From contig JAMJFZ010001815.1 of the NCBI GenBank assembly GCA_026225945.1, forward strand, positions 13,864,501 to 13,928,500: 64,000 nt of DNA. Direction: 5' to 3'. This stretch comes from Cricetomys ansorgei (taxonomy: Eukaryota > Chordata > Mammalia > Rodentia > Nesomyidae). The notes under the pieces were generated by a model, which worked only from the letters and a program-made list of their open reading frames with translations, ran no database searches and was not told where the DNA came from. Below are positions 12,019-24,029 of the stretch, piece after piece (the stretch's first letter is position 1; the number at the start of each line of letters is the position of its first letter). A program made the position numbers and the translations under genes.

Positions 12019-12711
12019 ATTGAGAGCCTTGTAGGATGAGGATTGAGATCAGTGTGAAAACTTTCTAATACAAAAAGAAATTATTTAATATACAGAGACG
12101 TCCAAAAGCCCCATACCAATCCTGGATAAGTGATAGAAACCTGGAGCCATTGAATTTACAACTAGATCATCTTAGAATATTTTAAAAAGCTTAGTTTGAC
12201 CAGGAACAGATATGCATGGACATATTTTGTCATTGTAACCAGTTAGAATCTAATGTAGTCATTGCATCTCAGAAAAACCAAAGCCCTTTTGCTAATGAGA
12301 ATTGTTATGCTGCCTCAGGACTGGAGGTTATATGTCATTTTATTTGGCTGCAGAAGAACTAGTAATAAAGTGTGAAGGTCATAATCGAAATGCTAGTTTT
12401 CTTTTGAAGCTGTTATTTTTTAAATGATGTACTTTAAACATCCATTCACTACCATTTCAAACCAACAGATTTGATCTTGGAACTAAATTCAATACCAGAA
12501 GCAACTGTTAGATTACCTAGCTGAACTTTGTATGTATTACGGAATAGGCTAAAAATATGTATATATTTTTGGAATGTTTTAGTACCTTTAAAAATTTGTG
12601 AGTTCTAATCTTTGAAAATTTTAGAGTTGACTTTACTAATACTTTGATTATAGGCTTATTTTGGACTCCATCTTTAGTAGCTTGTGAAACTGCCCCATCC
12701 TCAGTGTGTTT

Positions 12712-12713
<2 letters not shown>

Positions 12714-12748
<35 letters not shown>
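12714..12748. repeat. Poly-T tract, 35 T
   Basis: An uninterrupted run of T ending in 'gagaaagg'. No SINE body is attached on either side. Its length may be unreliable in assembly. Confidence 0.9.
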
Positions 12749-12749
<1 letters not shown>

Positions 12750-13029
12750 AGAAAGGACAAAGAAGAGATGAAGTGGCATTTGCTACTGCAGATGGTGCTG
12801 ATCAAGTTTTCACGTTGCTGTTGGTACTTCTGCCAATGATAATATGTTAAAAGAAATTAAAACTTGGACACTAAAGTTAAATGACAGTTCTTTCCCAGTT
12901 CTATCAGATTACATAACAATGAAGCTAACTGTAGAGAGAGGTAGTCAGTAAATGGGGTATACATCATTTTAATTGGGAGAATAAGAGAAGTTTCGGGGTA
13001 GTTAAAGTTTTATGCCATAGTTTTCTTTA

Positions 13030-13146
13030 TAATTTTTTGTTTTGAGAAAGAGAAGTTAGCAGAGCCTGTTTTGAAGCTCACTACGTAACTCATAGTGAGC
13101 CTTGACCTTGGGGTCCACTATAAAAGGCCTCAACTTTATAGTGCTG
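13030..13146 (-). repeat. Degraded B1-type SINE
   Basis: A weak reverse B1 layout: 'gttttgagaaagagaagt', 'ttgaagctcactacgtaact', then 'tatagtgctgaaat'. It is strongly diverged. Confidence 0.45.
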
Positions 13147-16100
13147 AAATGTTTACTGTTTATGTCCTATTTTAATGTCAGGAATTACATTGTAAAAAAA
13201 GTATATTCCTGTTTTTAAACTTTGTAACTTACTTGAATATAATGCTACCTTCATCCCAGTTACATACTTTTCATGGTTCTTTTACATTCATGATACATTA
13301 ACCTATTCTAAAGGGAGGTTAATCTTGAGATCTCAGAGGGTTAAGGATTAAATTGTGCTTTTAATTGTATTTCTAATAAAAGCCAACCCTTTATCTCTTG
13401 TAGTATCTTCCAAAAATTCTTGACACTGCTGTGTGATTTGAGTCATGAATTAGGACCCTTAACAATTTTGGCACAGTATGAGAACCCGTGTTCAGTGTAT
13501 TACTATTAGCTCTTTAATAGATAAATTTTGTTCTAATGGCCTGGTCTTCAGGAGTTTACCCAAGCTCTTCAGTGGTGATTGTCACTTCATAACATCAACA
13601 GTTATTTTTTGTAAACTGAAGATTACGTATTCTGTTTAATAATTTTTTCAACACACTTTTTGAGCTGGCTACAAAAAATAAGAACTTTCTTTGCTTCAGT
13701 CTGGAATACATATTAGAATGTTAGCTGTGGGAACTGGGGTGTTTACCCTGTGTAATTGGTCTCAATGATGTATAAATGACATTGGAAACAATTAGTTTTG
13801 AAATAGCTCTTCAGACACCTTCAGTAATTTTTCAGTCTGTGAATAAAGAAGCCTAAATATTTGGTTGTTTTTTTCCTTATATGCTAGCTTATCTTCACTA
13901 CTACTTTCTTTCATTGTCCTTGCAGTCATTAATACCTAAAGCATACTTTTGACATAGAGTCTGTAATTTTACATTTTTAGTCTACATGTAAAAATACAGA
14001 TTTATTAGGAAAATATATGGAATTGTCTTATTTTATACACTAGTCACATTGAAAGCTCTTTTTTAATAGCACTTGTGACAGTATTAATCACAATTTACAC
14101 AAATTACAGCTGGAGTTAGCTCTTTTTATATATGTGTCCAGTTGAATAACATATGTTTTTCAAAAATTTATTTTCCTGATACAGACATGTTTCAAAATTA
14201 TTCAGTATAATCTGACCTTTGCTTATTTTTACATAAATGTGATTTTTGAGCCTTTTCACTAGAAGGCATTTTGAACTTTTTTAGTCTTCATAATATCTAC
14301 CTTGGGTTTCTCTTTGTCAGGAAGATGTTTGTATCTGTTATTTGCAATGTACTTTATTGCCTCTAATTAAAGACTGGACAAAGTTTTAAAAACAAGCTGC
14401 AAAAAGTCTCGTTCCCAACATTAATTCATAGTGTTATATTCAGAAAATAAAACAATTTTAGGACATAATTCTTTAGAAAAAGTGATTATAGTTTTCCCAT
14501 TTTACGTTTTAGATGCTATTGTTCTTTGCAGAGATTAGGTTAACTATTAAGATGTTTTAGTGGAATAAAATTTTTTTAGTTAAAAGAGTGAGTTTATATG
14601 TAGTGGCAATATGTTCTAGACTCACTTAAATTACCTAAAAGAACTGTAGACCCATTTTTGTAATATCTTTGATATTAATTTGAGACCCATATTTTTAAGA
14701 GCAGGTGTTCTTGGAATTAGCTCTGTAGTTATAGTTTAACAACCAATACTTTCTAAGAATTTTTTTCTGGCTCATACCAAAAAGAATTAAAGTTAGAAAT
14801 ACAAGTTGCTCTCTACTATTTGATAGTAGACCTAATTTAATTTTTGTTCCTAATGTTGCTTTGTATGTAAACATAATGAAGACATGAGAATTGCTACAGT
14901 TTTCCATTTAACTGATTCATACTGACTTGCTTGAGTTAACTGATTCAGAAACTATCCAACAATTATTTATTTTTACACAGAGACTATTTTCCATAAAGGA
15001 ATTCTCCTCTTGTTAATCAGAAATTCAAGGATAGTACAAGAACTGCTCCAGATTCTATGCTCCCTACCTTTGCCCTTGCATTTCTCCTATATTTAAAACA
15101 GCACAAAAGCCTGAAAGAAGACAGGCTGCAACCTGCCTACAACCTTCTCTCCTTTTTCTTTCCCCTCCTTCCCTCCTCTCCCTCTTTCCCATTCCCTGAT
15201 TCTATTTCCTGTCCTTTCAAAAATACAGCTTTTTTTTTCTTTAGTTTATTGTACTTAGAAGTTTTGACCTAAGTAGAAATTGGTGTTTATAGCTGAGTAA
15301 TTGACTAGGTTAAAGTATATTTTTCCTCTCTAGGACACTGAGGAGTTTTCTACTATTTTGTTTTTTTAGAGAGTTTTATCTAAATCTATTATTTTTAAAA
15401 CCAAATCTAAACTAAGATGGCATCTTTAGATGACAAGAGATTTGGTTTTCAAATCATGTCAACATTTGAGTGTAGGCATTTCCAAAGTAAGCTTGAAATC
15501 AGGTATGATGAAATACCTTGATAAATGTTATGATCATAGGTCAGTGAGAAGGCCTGGTTACATCAGATGGCAGTTTGAAACACAGTGTCACATAATCCGA
15601 CATTTAAGACTGAAGCCATTGCAGATTTGTTTTGAAGTTAATGCAGCTGTGGTTGGAAAATAAAAGTGGCCACTTGTTTTCCTTCAGAATCTCTAAGCTG
15701 TTCCTACTAGACAGTTGATCTCAGGAAATAGCAATGTGTGCACTTTGTGTAGAGCAAAGAAAGAACATTAAAGTACTAAACATGAAAGAATTCTTCAAAA
15801 TCCCCAACTTCTGTAACAGCTGTGTCATTGAAACATCACAAAACCATCAAAAATCTTGAACAGACACTTCATTACAAATGTTTCATTATTTAAATGCTCT
15901 TTTGGCTTGTGAATAAAAAAAGTACCTATCCTTACTTTTCAAACCAAGCATAGGGATTGTGAAGACTGATAGCTGGCAGCAGACATACCACTGAGGATAA
16001 GGAATGGCCAATTGTTAATTTCCTTAAGACTTAGCCATACTTGGGCAGATAGAAATGCACACGAGGATAAAGAGAATGAGCTGCTATAGATGATTGATGG

Positions 16101-17196
16101 ATTTGACACCACTTTAAAAACACTTAAATGCAGTACTAATTTTGATATTTCCAACATGAAAATGGGACCTCGGGTATATTTATAGTTGGGCCATGGCACC
16201 TAGGCTATTAACTTTGAACGTTCACCTGTAGACTACACATTTTAAAGGAGTGGGATGTGTTTGGTGGTACCACTATTAACAAAATCAGGTCAGAAAGTAC
16301 TTAAATGATAAAAGGCTATCTCTTAAGTCTTTAAAATACCATGATATGCCAAACTGAAAAGGGAAAAGAGGGTAAAATCTGAATATTCAGGTTAGCTGAT
16401 AGTATTGCTGATCATGTCTGATTTGCCATTTTATTCCTAAGTAGTTGCAAATATTCTTCAGACAAATAGTTTTTTGGTTTTTTTTTTTTTTTTAAATCGA
16501 AACTTAACCTTGGACTTGATGACTGATTCATGAAATGATATCTTATGTAAACTGTAATAAAGGAAAAACTTTAATTAGATTAGAATTAAAACCTAAATTT
16601 GAATGCAGATAGAGTATTGTTTATTGGGTAAATGAGTTGATGGCCCAAGATATATTGGCATTAACTAAGAAAGTCCACACCCAAAATTAAAACAAGTTCT
16701 TCAGCTGAAACTACATGACACTTTGGACCAGAATGATTCAGGTTACATACTAAAAGATCACATTCATACTGAAAGGTTACATAAGAGTGAAAGAGACATT
16801 ATAAAGTTTTCTTTTTCAAACATAGTCAATCCCCCAGTTTTCAGTATGCTCTCAGCTCCCAAGTTGGGTGGATAATTAAGATCTCACAATTAGCCTTCCA
16901 ACTATTTCTGTTCTGTGCTTTGTTCTTTCATATTTTTCTACTATGGGAGACCGGTTTTCTCCTAACACCATCTTCTGTCCTCATTCCTATTCCCTAGTGC
17001 CTGTCATTTTAGTAGAGATGAGAGTCACTTGATTTAAAAAGGTACATTTTCATGGAATATTCCTTGGAAACCTGTTCCATGTTGAACTATTGCATAAGTG
17101 GGAAATATAAGCAGTATCTGAATCTTGTTTTCACTTGAGATTAAGTTTTTTTTTTTTAAAGAAATCACTTTTTCCCCTCCCCCTCCTCCCATCCAG

Positions 17197-17506
17197 GTTT
17201 ATGGTTGGCTGTGGGAGATGTGATGACTGGTTTCATGGTGACTGTGTTGGGTTAAGTCTTTCTCAAGCACAACAAATGGGAGAGGAAGATAAAGAATATG
17301 TCTGTGTACGATGCTGTGCTGAAGAAGATAAAAAGACGGACATACTAGATACAGATAGTTTGGAAGACCAAACTACAGTTGAAGCCCACAGTGAAGAAAA
17401 AACAGCTGAATGTGAAAAGGTTGGGTCATCAAAGCACATGGTAGCCAACGATAAAAACAAATTCATGGATGAGACTGTAAAGCACAAGGTCAAAATTTTA
17501 AAGCGG
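17197..17506 (+). CDS. PHF3: PHF3 window exon 3: second part of PHD finger
   Basis: Encodes FMVGCGRCDDWFHGDCVG and continues to EYVCVRCC, giving the remaining ligands of a C4HC3 PHD finger (C-G-R-C, H, C, then C-V-R-C). Joined to CGFC in the previous exon the zinc set is complete. The finger spans about 50 residues, near residues 616-665 of the part encoded here. PHD fingers usually bind histone tails; for PHF3 the ligand is not obvious from sequence. After the finger comes an acidic linker and the basic stretch VKHKVKILKR. The acceptor CCATCCAG and donor CGG|gtaagc are both good. The exon ends in phase 0. Confidence 0.96.
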
Positions 17507-18929
17507 GTAAGCTTCAAGAAGTATATTTATTTGAAGAGTTTTGCATGGACATAAATGAGACTGAGAAATTTTTCTTAGAAGTCTATTACAATGTTCATTC
17601 TTGTTATTTTTATTTTTCTTCACAGTATACATTTCTTATTTCCTCGTAAGAATGAGTTGAGTTTAAGGTTTTTTTTGTCTTTGAGGGGGTCAATTTTGCT
17701 GAAAAGTAGGGAGTGACTTTGGCATATGTGGTTTTTGTGCACGTGTTCTGTTCCTAAGCTGTAGTTTTATATTTGAAATTTTTGTTGTACCATGTCTATG
17801 TGACTGTGTGACCTACTTATAAATTAGTTTTACTAAGTTTTTAAAAGCAGTTTTCAATCTAAATATCTACTAATTTTTTAACTATTTTGTATTAATTTCT
17901 TTAAGAACTAAAAAACAGTAACCATTGATCTCATTTGTTCAAAAATCATTTCTCCCAGTTTTAAACTGTAGACTTCTACTAAAAGTTTTTCCTGATCTAG
18001 CATTTTAAACCACCTTCTAAAAGTATTTTCTAAAGAAATTTTAAAATATTTTGTCTTTAAAGGAAGAAAAATAGAAAGGATACATTATTCTATCCAGTTA
18101 AGTTTTCTTTTATTACTGGAGATTTTCCTCATCCTTGATTTGTTACAGAATCTTGAAGGTGGAAAAAAAAATGCAGTTGCAGTAAGTGTATAAGGATAAG
18201 CAAATATGACATCTAGAAGACAAAGAGAACACTGATTTTAGGAGTTGAAAGAAACACTTGAGGCCTTTGGTCCAGCCATTCTGATCTGTTAATAAGTCAC
18301 ACATTGCTGGGAAAGAAGCTGTGGCTTCTGTTTTAAAAGGTGGTGAGGAAGCATAGCTCTGTCTGATTTCGCATTGAATTGCATGAAAACACTAGTTCTC
18401 TATGCTCCCAAGCCCAGCCAGGCTTTCTACTGTGGCAGGAAAGGTAACTCACAGAAAAGCCTGCACAGCTTTTGATGGCTTCCTCCATTATTACTTTACA
18501 TTACTGACTCAGTTCTCTCAGACACTTTTTTGGTGACTAATCTTGGTTGAGTTCCATTTTGTCAAATCTCTGTGACATTCAATATTTCTGTCTGACATGT
18601 TTGGAGAATTAGGTTTTCTTGGTTATCAACAAATTCATGGGTGATGTGGCTGAGTGATATATTAACATTTTACAGTATGTTCTCTGAAAACTTCTGTATG
18701 TCATCTGTTAATCATTACATTTTGTGTATAGTTTCTTTCTATTTGGGAATGTATCTTACTATTTTGTCATTTGGCTGAATTGTGTCTTTTTTACCTATAG
18801 AGACATTATAAAATGTTAACATTGTTAATATTTTAAGAAATCCTAGAAGTTGGTCTGATTTTATGGATGCATGTAGTATTCAGTGCATCATTGCTTGGTT
18901 TTCTTTTTGATGGTGTATTCTTCTTTTCC

Positions 18930-19092
18930 CCTTTTATTTTATTTTTATTTTTTTGAGACAGCTTCTCTGTCTATAGTCCTGGCTGTCCTGGAACTTGCTA
19001 TGTAGATCAGGCAAGCCTTGAACTCAGAGATCTGTCTGTCTGTCTCTGCCTCCTGAGTACTGAGGTTAAAGACATGTGCCACCATGCCTGGC
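18930..19092 (-). repeat. B1 SINE
   Basis: Reverse B1: a T-rich end, 'gagacagcttctctgtctat', 'ctggctgtcctggaacttgc', and 'catgtgccaccatgcctggc'. A small TCTG expansion lies inside it. Confidence 0.92.
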
Positions 19093-19256
19093 TGATGCTG
19101 AACTATTGAATCTTTTGATCAACCTGGTGGTAATTTATGGTGTCTGCTCTTCATTCAACTTCCCATCACTAGATTTCTATGTTGAATCATTTATTACATT
19201 TCTGTTGTATGCTAGGAATGATACTACCACATCTGTGACAGTAAAACATGCTCCTG

Positions 19257-19502
19257 GGGCTGGAGGGATGGCTGAGCAGTTAAGGGCACTGGCTCTTCTT
19301 TCAGAGGACCCTGGTGCAATTCCTAGTGTCTACACTGTTGTCTCACAGCTGTCTATCTCCAGTTCTGAGGGATCAGACAGACACCCCCTTAGGACCACCA
19401 CAGGCATTGATCATCCATGCGGTACACTTACATTCATGCTGGATAAGCACTTGCACATGGAAAACAAAAATAAAACCTAAAAAACAAATCAAACAAAAAA
19501 CC
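19257..19502 (+). repeat. B2 SINE
   Basis: Starts 'gggctggagggatggctgag' and continues 'cagttaagggcactggctct', 'tcagaggaccctggtgcaat', ending in an A-rich tail. It looks near full length. The open frame crossing it (19076-19480) is a chance product of B1, unique sequence and B2. Confidence 0.93.
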
Positions 19503-20169
19503 CACTCTCAATGTTAAGCCTAGTTAGAAAACTAAAAAAAATTAAGTGAAAAATTAGAGGACTCTTACATTATGGAAAATACTGTGTTTCCAACATTTAT
19601 CTTGCTATTTTGTCTTCTTCAAGATTAGTGTGATGTGATTAATTTCTCTCATTGAGAAGTCTCTTTTCAACAGTAACTCTTTGTAGGTTTTAATTTAGGA
19701 ACCAAGTAGTAAATACATTAGTAGTATCCATAGGAGTTAAAATTGCCTGTTGACACTGCAAACTTAACTGATACTTGTGCTGAAGTTACTGAGACTTATT
19801 TGTTCTTTAGAAGTATACTGACAGATACAGATACTTCATTCTCCACAGTCCTTTCCTGCTTCATATTTACAGCCAACTTAGAACCTTATAACCTGGTCTC
19901 TGTCCTGTTTTCTGCCTTCATGGGATATTATGTGTTCTGTAAAGAATAAATACTTAAGAAGATATTGAATGAAAGGGTGAATCTTCTGTTTTTTAATAGT
20001 CATAATTTATTTTTGTACATCTTAAATTAGTTTAAATGTTTGATTGAGACGTGTTTGTTCTCTTAACAGTTTGTAATGTTAATTAGTTTTAATTTCTTTC
20101 ACTTATGTATTATTGAGGTTTGTCTTATATAGCAATTTTCATTTTAATGAAATAAATTCTATTTTCCAG

Positions 20170-20353
20170 GAGTCTGGTGAGGGAAAAACTTCATCTGATA
20201 GTAGAGATAATGAAATTAAAAAATGGCAACTAGCTCCTCTTCGGAAGTTGGGACAACCAGTTTTACCTCGAAAATCATCAGAAGAAAAAAGTGAAAAAAT
20301 ACCAAAAGAATCTACAGCTACTACTTGCACCGTAGAAAAAGCATCAAAATCAG
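20170..20353 (+). CDS. PHF3: PHF3 window exon 4: linker before TFIIS-like domain
   Basis: Encodes about 61 residues starting ESGEGKTSSDSRDNEIKKW and including QLAPLRKLGQPVLPRKS, a segment I recall as conserved in PHF3. Phase 0 at entry (acceptor TTTTCCAG), one base of a Gly codon at exit (TCAG|gtagtg, a moderate donor). Composition is Lys/Ser/Glu-rich and likely disordered. No domain is assigned. Confidence 0.94.
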
Positions 20354-21664
20354 GTAGTGAGACTACTAGAAATTATGTACTAAATATTTAGCTTATTTCA
20401 CAGGTTAGTGTGTCTTAGAAATTTTTTCAATTAATATTTTAATAATAGTGAAAGTAGTTTAAATTATTGACCATATTTGTAACAGAAAAAAATAAAACCA
20501 TTGCTCCAAACCTAAAGGACACTGGTGAAGCTAGTTATTGAAGCTAAAAGACTTTAACCCTGTCTTCCTGTCACTTACATATCAGCGGACGGAGATAGAC
20601 AGTAAGCTGACAAGTGAGGACATGACGTCAGAGGCTTTAAGAGCAAGTGTGGAAATGAGATGCAGAACTGCAGTTAAGTAGGGAGACTTACTTAAAAGGA
20701 TGGAGGAAACTTGTAAAATTTGAAGGATACAAAAATACGCTGAAGTAGAAGCGGGCAGGTCAGGATGGGAATTGCATTGACTATAGTTTACTGTGGGTAG
20801 GATGAACATTTTAATGGTATTTTTCAGTTTGTAAACAAGAAATAGCCTTCTCTTTATGTATTTTAATTTCTTTCATCATGGTTTTAAAATCTGCACTCAG
20901 GAAATGTGTTCCTAGCTATTTTATTTTGTGGTGGCTGTTAGGAATAAAGTTAATTTTATGATTTCTTAGGAATTTCATTATTGATATATATTTAAAAAAA
21001 ACACTACTGAGATTTGAACTTTACTGAATTTAGTCAGTCCTAAGAAGTTTGGGCTTTTGATGTTTGTTAGTTGTGTTGTTTTATGGAGTATTTCTTTTCA
21101 TGTGCATAACATCATGTTTCTTGCGAGGTGATCATTTGACACCTCTTTCTGTTTAGATGTCTCTTATTTTGTTCTTTTGTCTTATTCCTCTAGTCTCAAT
21201 CTGGAGCTTTTTTGAGTATTGTTACTCCTCCTCCCAAAAAAAAATTCAGATTAGGGATGTTCAATCAGAAGTAGAGAATATTGGGAGCAATCAGAAAAAA
21301 AAATACCTAATGTAAGTAGGGTGACTTTGTGATAGAAAAAGGTATTAGCTGAGATTCTGTTTTTTCAATAAAATGTGAAATTAGCTAATCCGTCTGAAAG
21401 GTAAGAAGGGAGTGTTTTGTTAAGAGACGGGAAAGAGTGAAATGACTCAGGACATCAATGTTCCCGGGAAGATAGGATTGTAGGTTAGGGCAGAAAATTA
21501 TGCTACCTACTTGTTTAACAGAGAGGAAGTGCAGAGTATACAGCAGTGGCAATGGTGTGCTATCTAATTTGATTTTTATTTAATATGAGGTTATGAAGAG
21601 ACTAAAATGAAACTAAAAAGAGACTAAAAAAATGAAAGATTTAAAGATTGTTAGAATAGTAGGT

Positions 21665-22075
21665 ATGTGAGAAATATCACTATTCATCTAGGAAGTGCAA
21701 ATCAAAACCACAATAGCATATCAACTTATCTCTTCAAGAATGGCTGCAATGGGAAGGGTAAATGATACTAAGTGTCTGCCAACTGATGCACGGTATATAC
21801 ATGTTAGCGTCTAAAACCTTGATTTCATAGAAACTGAGAGTAGACAGGCGGGTTACCTCAGCTGGTGGTTACCAGAGGTTGGAGAGAGTTGGATAGGGAA
21901 ATTTTATAAAATGGGCTAAGTTACAAGCAAGAAATATATTATTTATACAACAGGGTGATTGCAGAAAATAATAATGTATGTTTCAAACATTTAAGAGTTT
22001 ACATGATGATAAATGATGAGGTAAATTTATGCATTACATGGTGTTTATCTGTATCACAACAGTACACTCTGTTAA
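21665..22075 (+). mobile_element. Ancient L1 (L1M-type) 3' ORF2 end and 3' UTR
   Basis: 'gaagtgcaaatcaaaacc' followed by 'acaatagcatatcaacttat' is the conserved end region of L1 ORF2. A segment with 'ggtggttaccagaggttgg' typical of old L1 3' UTRs follows. It is highly diverged and 5'-truncated. Confidence 0.7.
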
Positions 22076-22089
22076 TAATGATAGTTTCT

Positions 22090-22350
22090 ATATATCAAAT
22101 TCATTTTTAAAGATTTGCTTTTATTATTTCTAATGATGTGTATGCATGTATGTCACATAATGTGCATGTAAGTGTAGGTTCCTGTTGAGACCAGACCAGA
22201 GTTACAGGTGCTCATGAGTAGCCTGGCATGGGTGGTGCGGATCAGACTCTGGTCCTCTAGAAGAGCAGTACACGCTCTTGCCCAGTACGCCAGACTCTGA
22301 TCCTCTAGGAGAGCAGTACATGCTCTTACCCAGTGAACTGTCTATCCAAC
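22090..22350 (-). repeat. B3/B2-type SINE with internal 48 bp tandem duplication
   Basis: A reverse SINE ending near 'gaactgtctatccaaccc'. The unit beginning 'cagactctggtcctctag' at 22243 is repeated from 22291 ('cagactctgatcctctag'), each about 48 bp, with a few differences between copies. Both copies carry the gagcagtac..gctctt segment near the tRNA-like head. Confidence 0.75.
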
Positions 22351-22914
22351 CCACCTGGAATGATTTCTCTGAATGCCAACAAAGAAAAACAAAAAGAATT
22401 ATTGAACTGAGAAGATTCTAGAATAGATGAGCTGATGTCAAAGTAATAGGTATTTGAAATTGAGATTTTGAAAATGTATGAGAATTAATAATGGCAGAAA
22501 GAAAAACTAATGGTGGGTTAGCAATCAGCTAATGTCAATCGCAAGGCAAGAAGCTCAGTCAATTTTGTAACTCATTAGTAAGGCCATCAAATTATTAGTT
22601 TACATAGTAAGTTTAGGTCAGATTTCCTAAGTAGCTTTTTAAAACTGTAGTAGTATATGAAGAGTAACTATCTCTGAAACCTGAATTGAAATGGAGAAAG
22701 AGTACATACAGCTTATTGCTTTAGGACTACTCTTGGATCACTAGACATTTTAACTAGCACTTTAGCACCAGGACTATTTGAATAATGGACTGTGGGCTCT
22801 GATGTTATTTCTAAATAGTGACTTAGTCTGCTTTGATTTAAACAAAATCATGCATTATAAAAAGAAAGTGTCTTTTAAAGCAGTTTAATGAGTTTAGATA
22901 ATTTTTAAAATTAG

Positions 22915-23059
22915 GTACTCATGAGAAACAAGAGATGAAAAAGAAGAAAGTTGAAAAGGGGGGACCTAATGTGCACCCCCCTGCTGCTGCTTCCAAACCT
23001 TCTGCAGATCAAATCAGACAGAGCGTCCGGCATTCTCTTAAAGACATTCTTATGAGAAG
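22915..23059 (+). CDS. PHF3: PHF3 window exon 5: start of TFIIS central-like domain
   Basis: Encodes about 48 residues: a Lys-rich run (EMKKKKVEKG), an Ala/Pro segment, then SADQIRQSVRHSLKDILMRR, the first helix of a TFIIS central domain (TFS2M). The IRQSVRHSL pattern is characteristic of the PHF3/DIDO/SPOCD1 family. Enters with two bases of Gly, leaves with two bases of Arg (AG|A). Donor GAAG|gtaaca. Confidence 0.95.
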
Positions 23060-23159
23060 GTAACATGTTGTTATTGCAAAAGGTTGAATGGCATGTGCTC
23101 CATATATTTGAAAATAATTGAATTTTTTCTTTCTTTCTTTTTTGTTTTTAAATTTTAAG

Positions 23160-23316
23160 ACTTACAGACTCAAATTTGAAGGTCCCAGAGGAAAAGGCAA
23201 CAAAAGTTGCCACAAAGATTGAAAAAGAGCTTTTCTCTTTTTTTCGGGACACAGATGCCAAGTATAAGAATAAGTATAGAAGCTTGATGTTCAATCTAAA
23301 AGATCCTAAAAACAAT
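23160..23316 (+). CDS. PHF3: PHF3 window exon 6: TFIIS-like domain, middle
   Basis: Only a 100 nt intron separates this exon from the previous one. It encodes LTDSNLKVPEEKATKVATKI, then EKELFSFFRDTDAKYKNKYR and SLMFNLKDPKNN. The KYKNKYRSLMFNLKD motif is a hallmark of TFS2M. In TFIIS this region docks on RNA polymerase II. Neither the adjacent TFIIS zinc ribbon nor its catalytic Asp-Glu pair is present, so no transcript-cleavage stimulation is expected. Donor CAAT|gtaagt. The exon leaves in phase 0. Confidence 0.96.
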
Positions 23317-23479
23317 GTAAGTAACTTGTTTTGTTTATGATTTTTTTTGAACAAGATGTTCATAGCCTGAGTGCATCCCTGAATAGGTGTAAATGTAATC
23401 CAACAAGTTTGTAGAAGACATCATGTTGCATTGATGTGGGTACCCTTGGGCAGCTCATACAACATTCTGTGTTGTTTGT

Positions 23480-23772
23480 TTGTAGTGCTAGGACTGAACA
23501 CAAGGCCTCACGTCATAAAGTTTGTTTTCTGCACCTGAGCTCCTTCCCTCACTAAGAGTGCCATTTTTCACTGCCAGGGAAGGGGAACAGGGTCTTCAAG
23601 TTAGATGTAGCTAAGGTTGACTTTAAACCCTGAACCTTCTGTCTCCAGCTCTTGAGTGCTAGGTTATAGACTTGAGCAATGTTGCTCAATTTACACATTT
23701 CTAAGGCACAAACCCAGAACTGCACTCATGCTGGGCAAACACTTTGCCAACTACATACACAGCCCCAGAACA
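23480..23772 (-). repeat. B4-type SINE, diverged
   Basis: Reverse B1-like part ('acagggtcttcaagttagat', 'ctcttgagtgctaggttata') followed by an ID-like part ('cactcatgctgggcaaacac', 'tttgccaactacatacacag', 'ccccag'). This B1-then-ID order on the + strand fits a minus-strand B4. Confidence 0.65.
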
Positions 23773-24029
23773 TAACATTTCAGTAAGGTCTTTTGCTACT
23801 GATTTATCATCCTCTATGTCAGTGAGTAGTGTTATAGTCTGTTGAACCATATTCCTGGATTTATATGAGTTTTCTTTCCTATCTCATGAATAACTCAATT
23901 GAATAAAAAATTCATTCTTCAGTATTCTTCAAAATCTCTGTTGAGCCTAAGCCTTTTTCTTTAAACATGTAAGTAGAACTGTGCTCACCAAAAACCTAAG
24001 TCACATTTAGTTATAAACTAAAAAAAAAG

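Larger units (their letters stand above)
11975..17196 (+). other. PHF3: PHF3 intron between window exons 2 and 3 (5.2 kb, SINE-poor)
   Basis: Bounded by gtgtgt and the acceptor CCCATCCAG. Apart from one degraded B1 at about 13030 and a T-run at 12714 I see almost no transposons, which is unusual here. Several AATAAA hexamers occur on the + strand (near 12363, 13374, 13843, 14561, 15912). The open frames inside show no recognisable domain. Confidence 0.75.
17507..20169 (+). other. PHF3: PHF3 intron between window exons 3 and 4
   Basis: Runs from gtaagc to the acceptor ATTTTCCAG. It carries a B1 (18930-19092) followed by a B2 (19257-19502). The remainder is AT-rich with no feature I can support. 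Confidence 0.85.
20354..22914 (+). other. PHF3: PHF3 intron between window exons 4 and 5
   Basis: Contains an ancient L1 fragment (21665-22075) and a minus-strand SINE with an internal tandem duplication (22090-22350). The rest is AT-rich intron. The acceptor AAAATTAG at 22914 has a poor pyrimidine tract. Confidence 0.85.

Noticed and set aside
19076..19480. 134-residue open frame as a gene
   Set aside because: It crosses the end of a B1, unique sequence and a B2. There is no recognisable domain.
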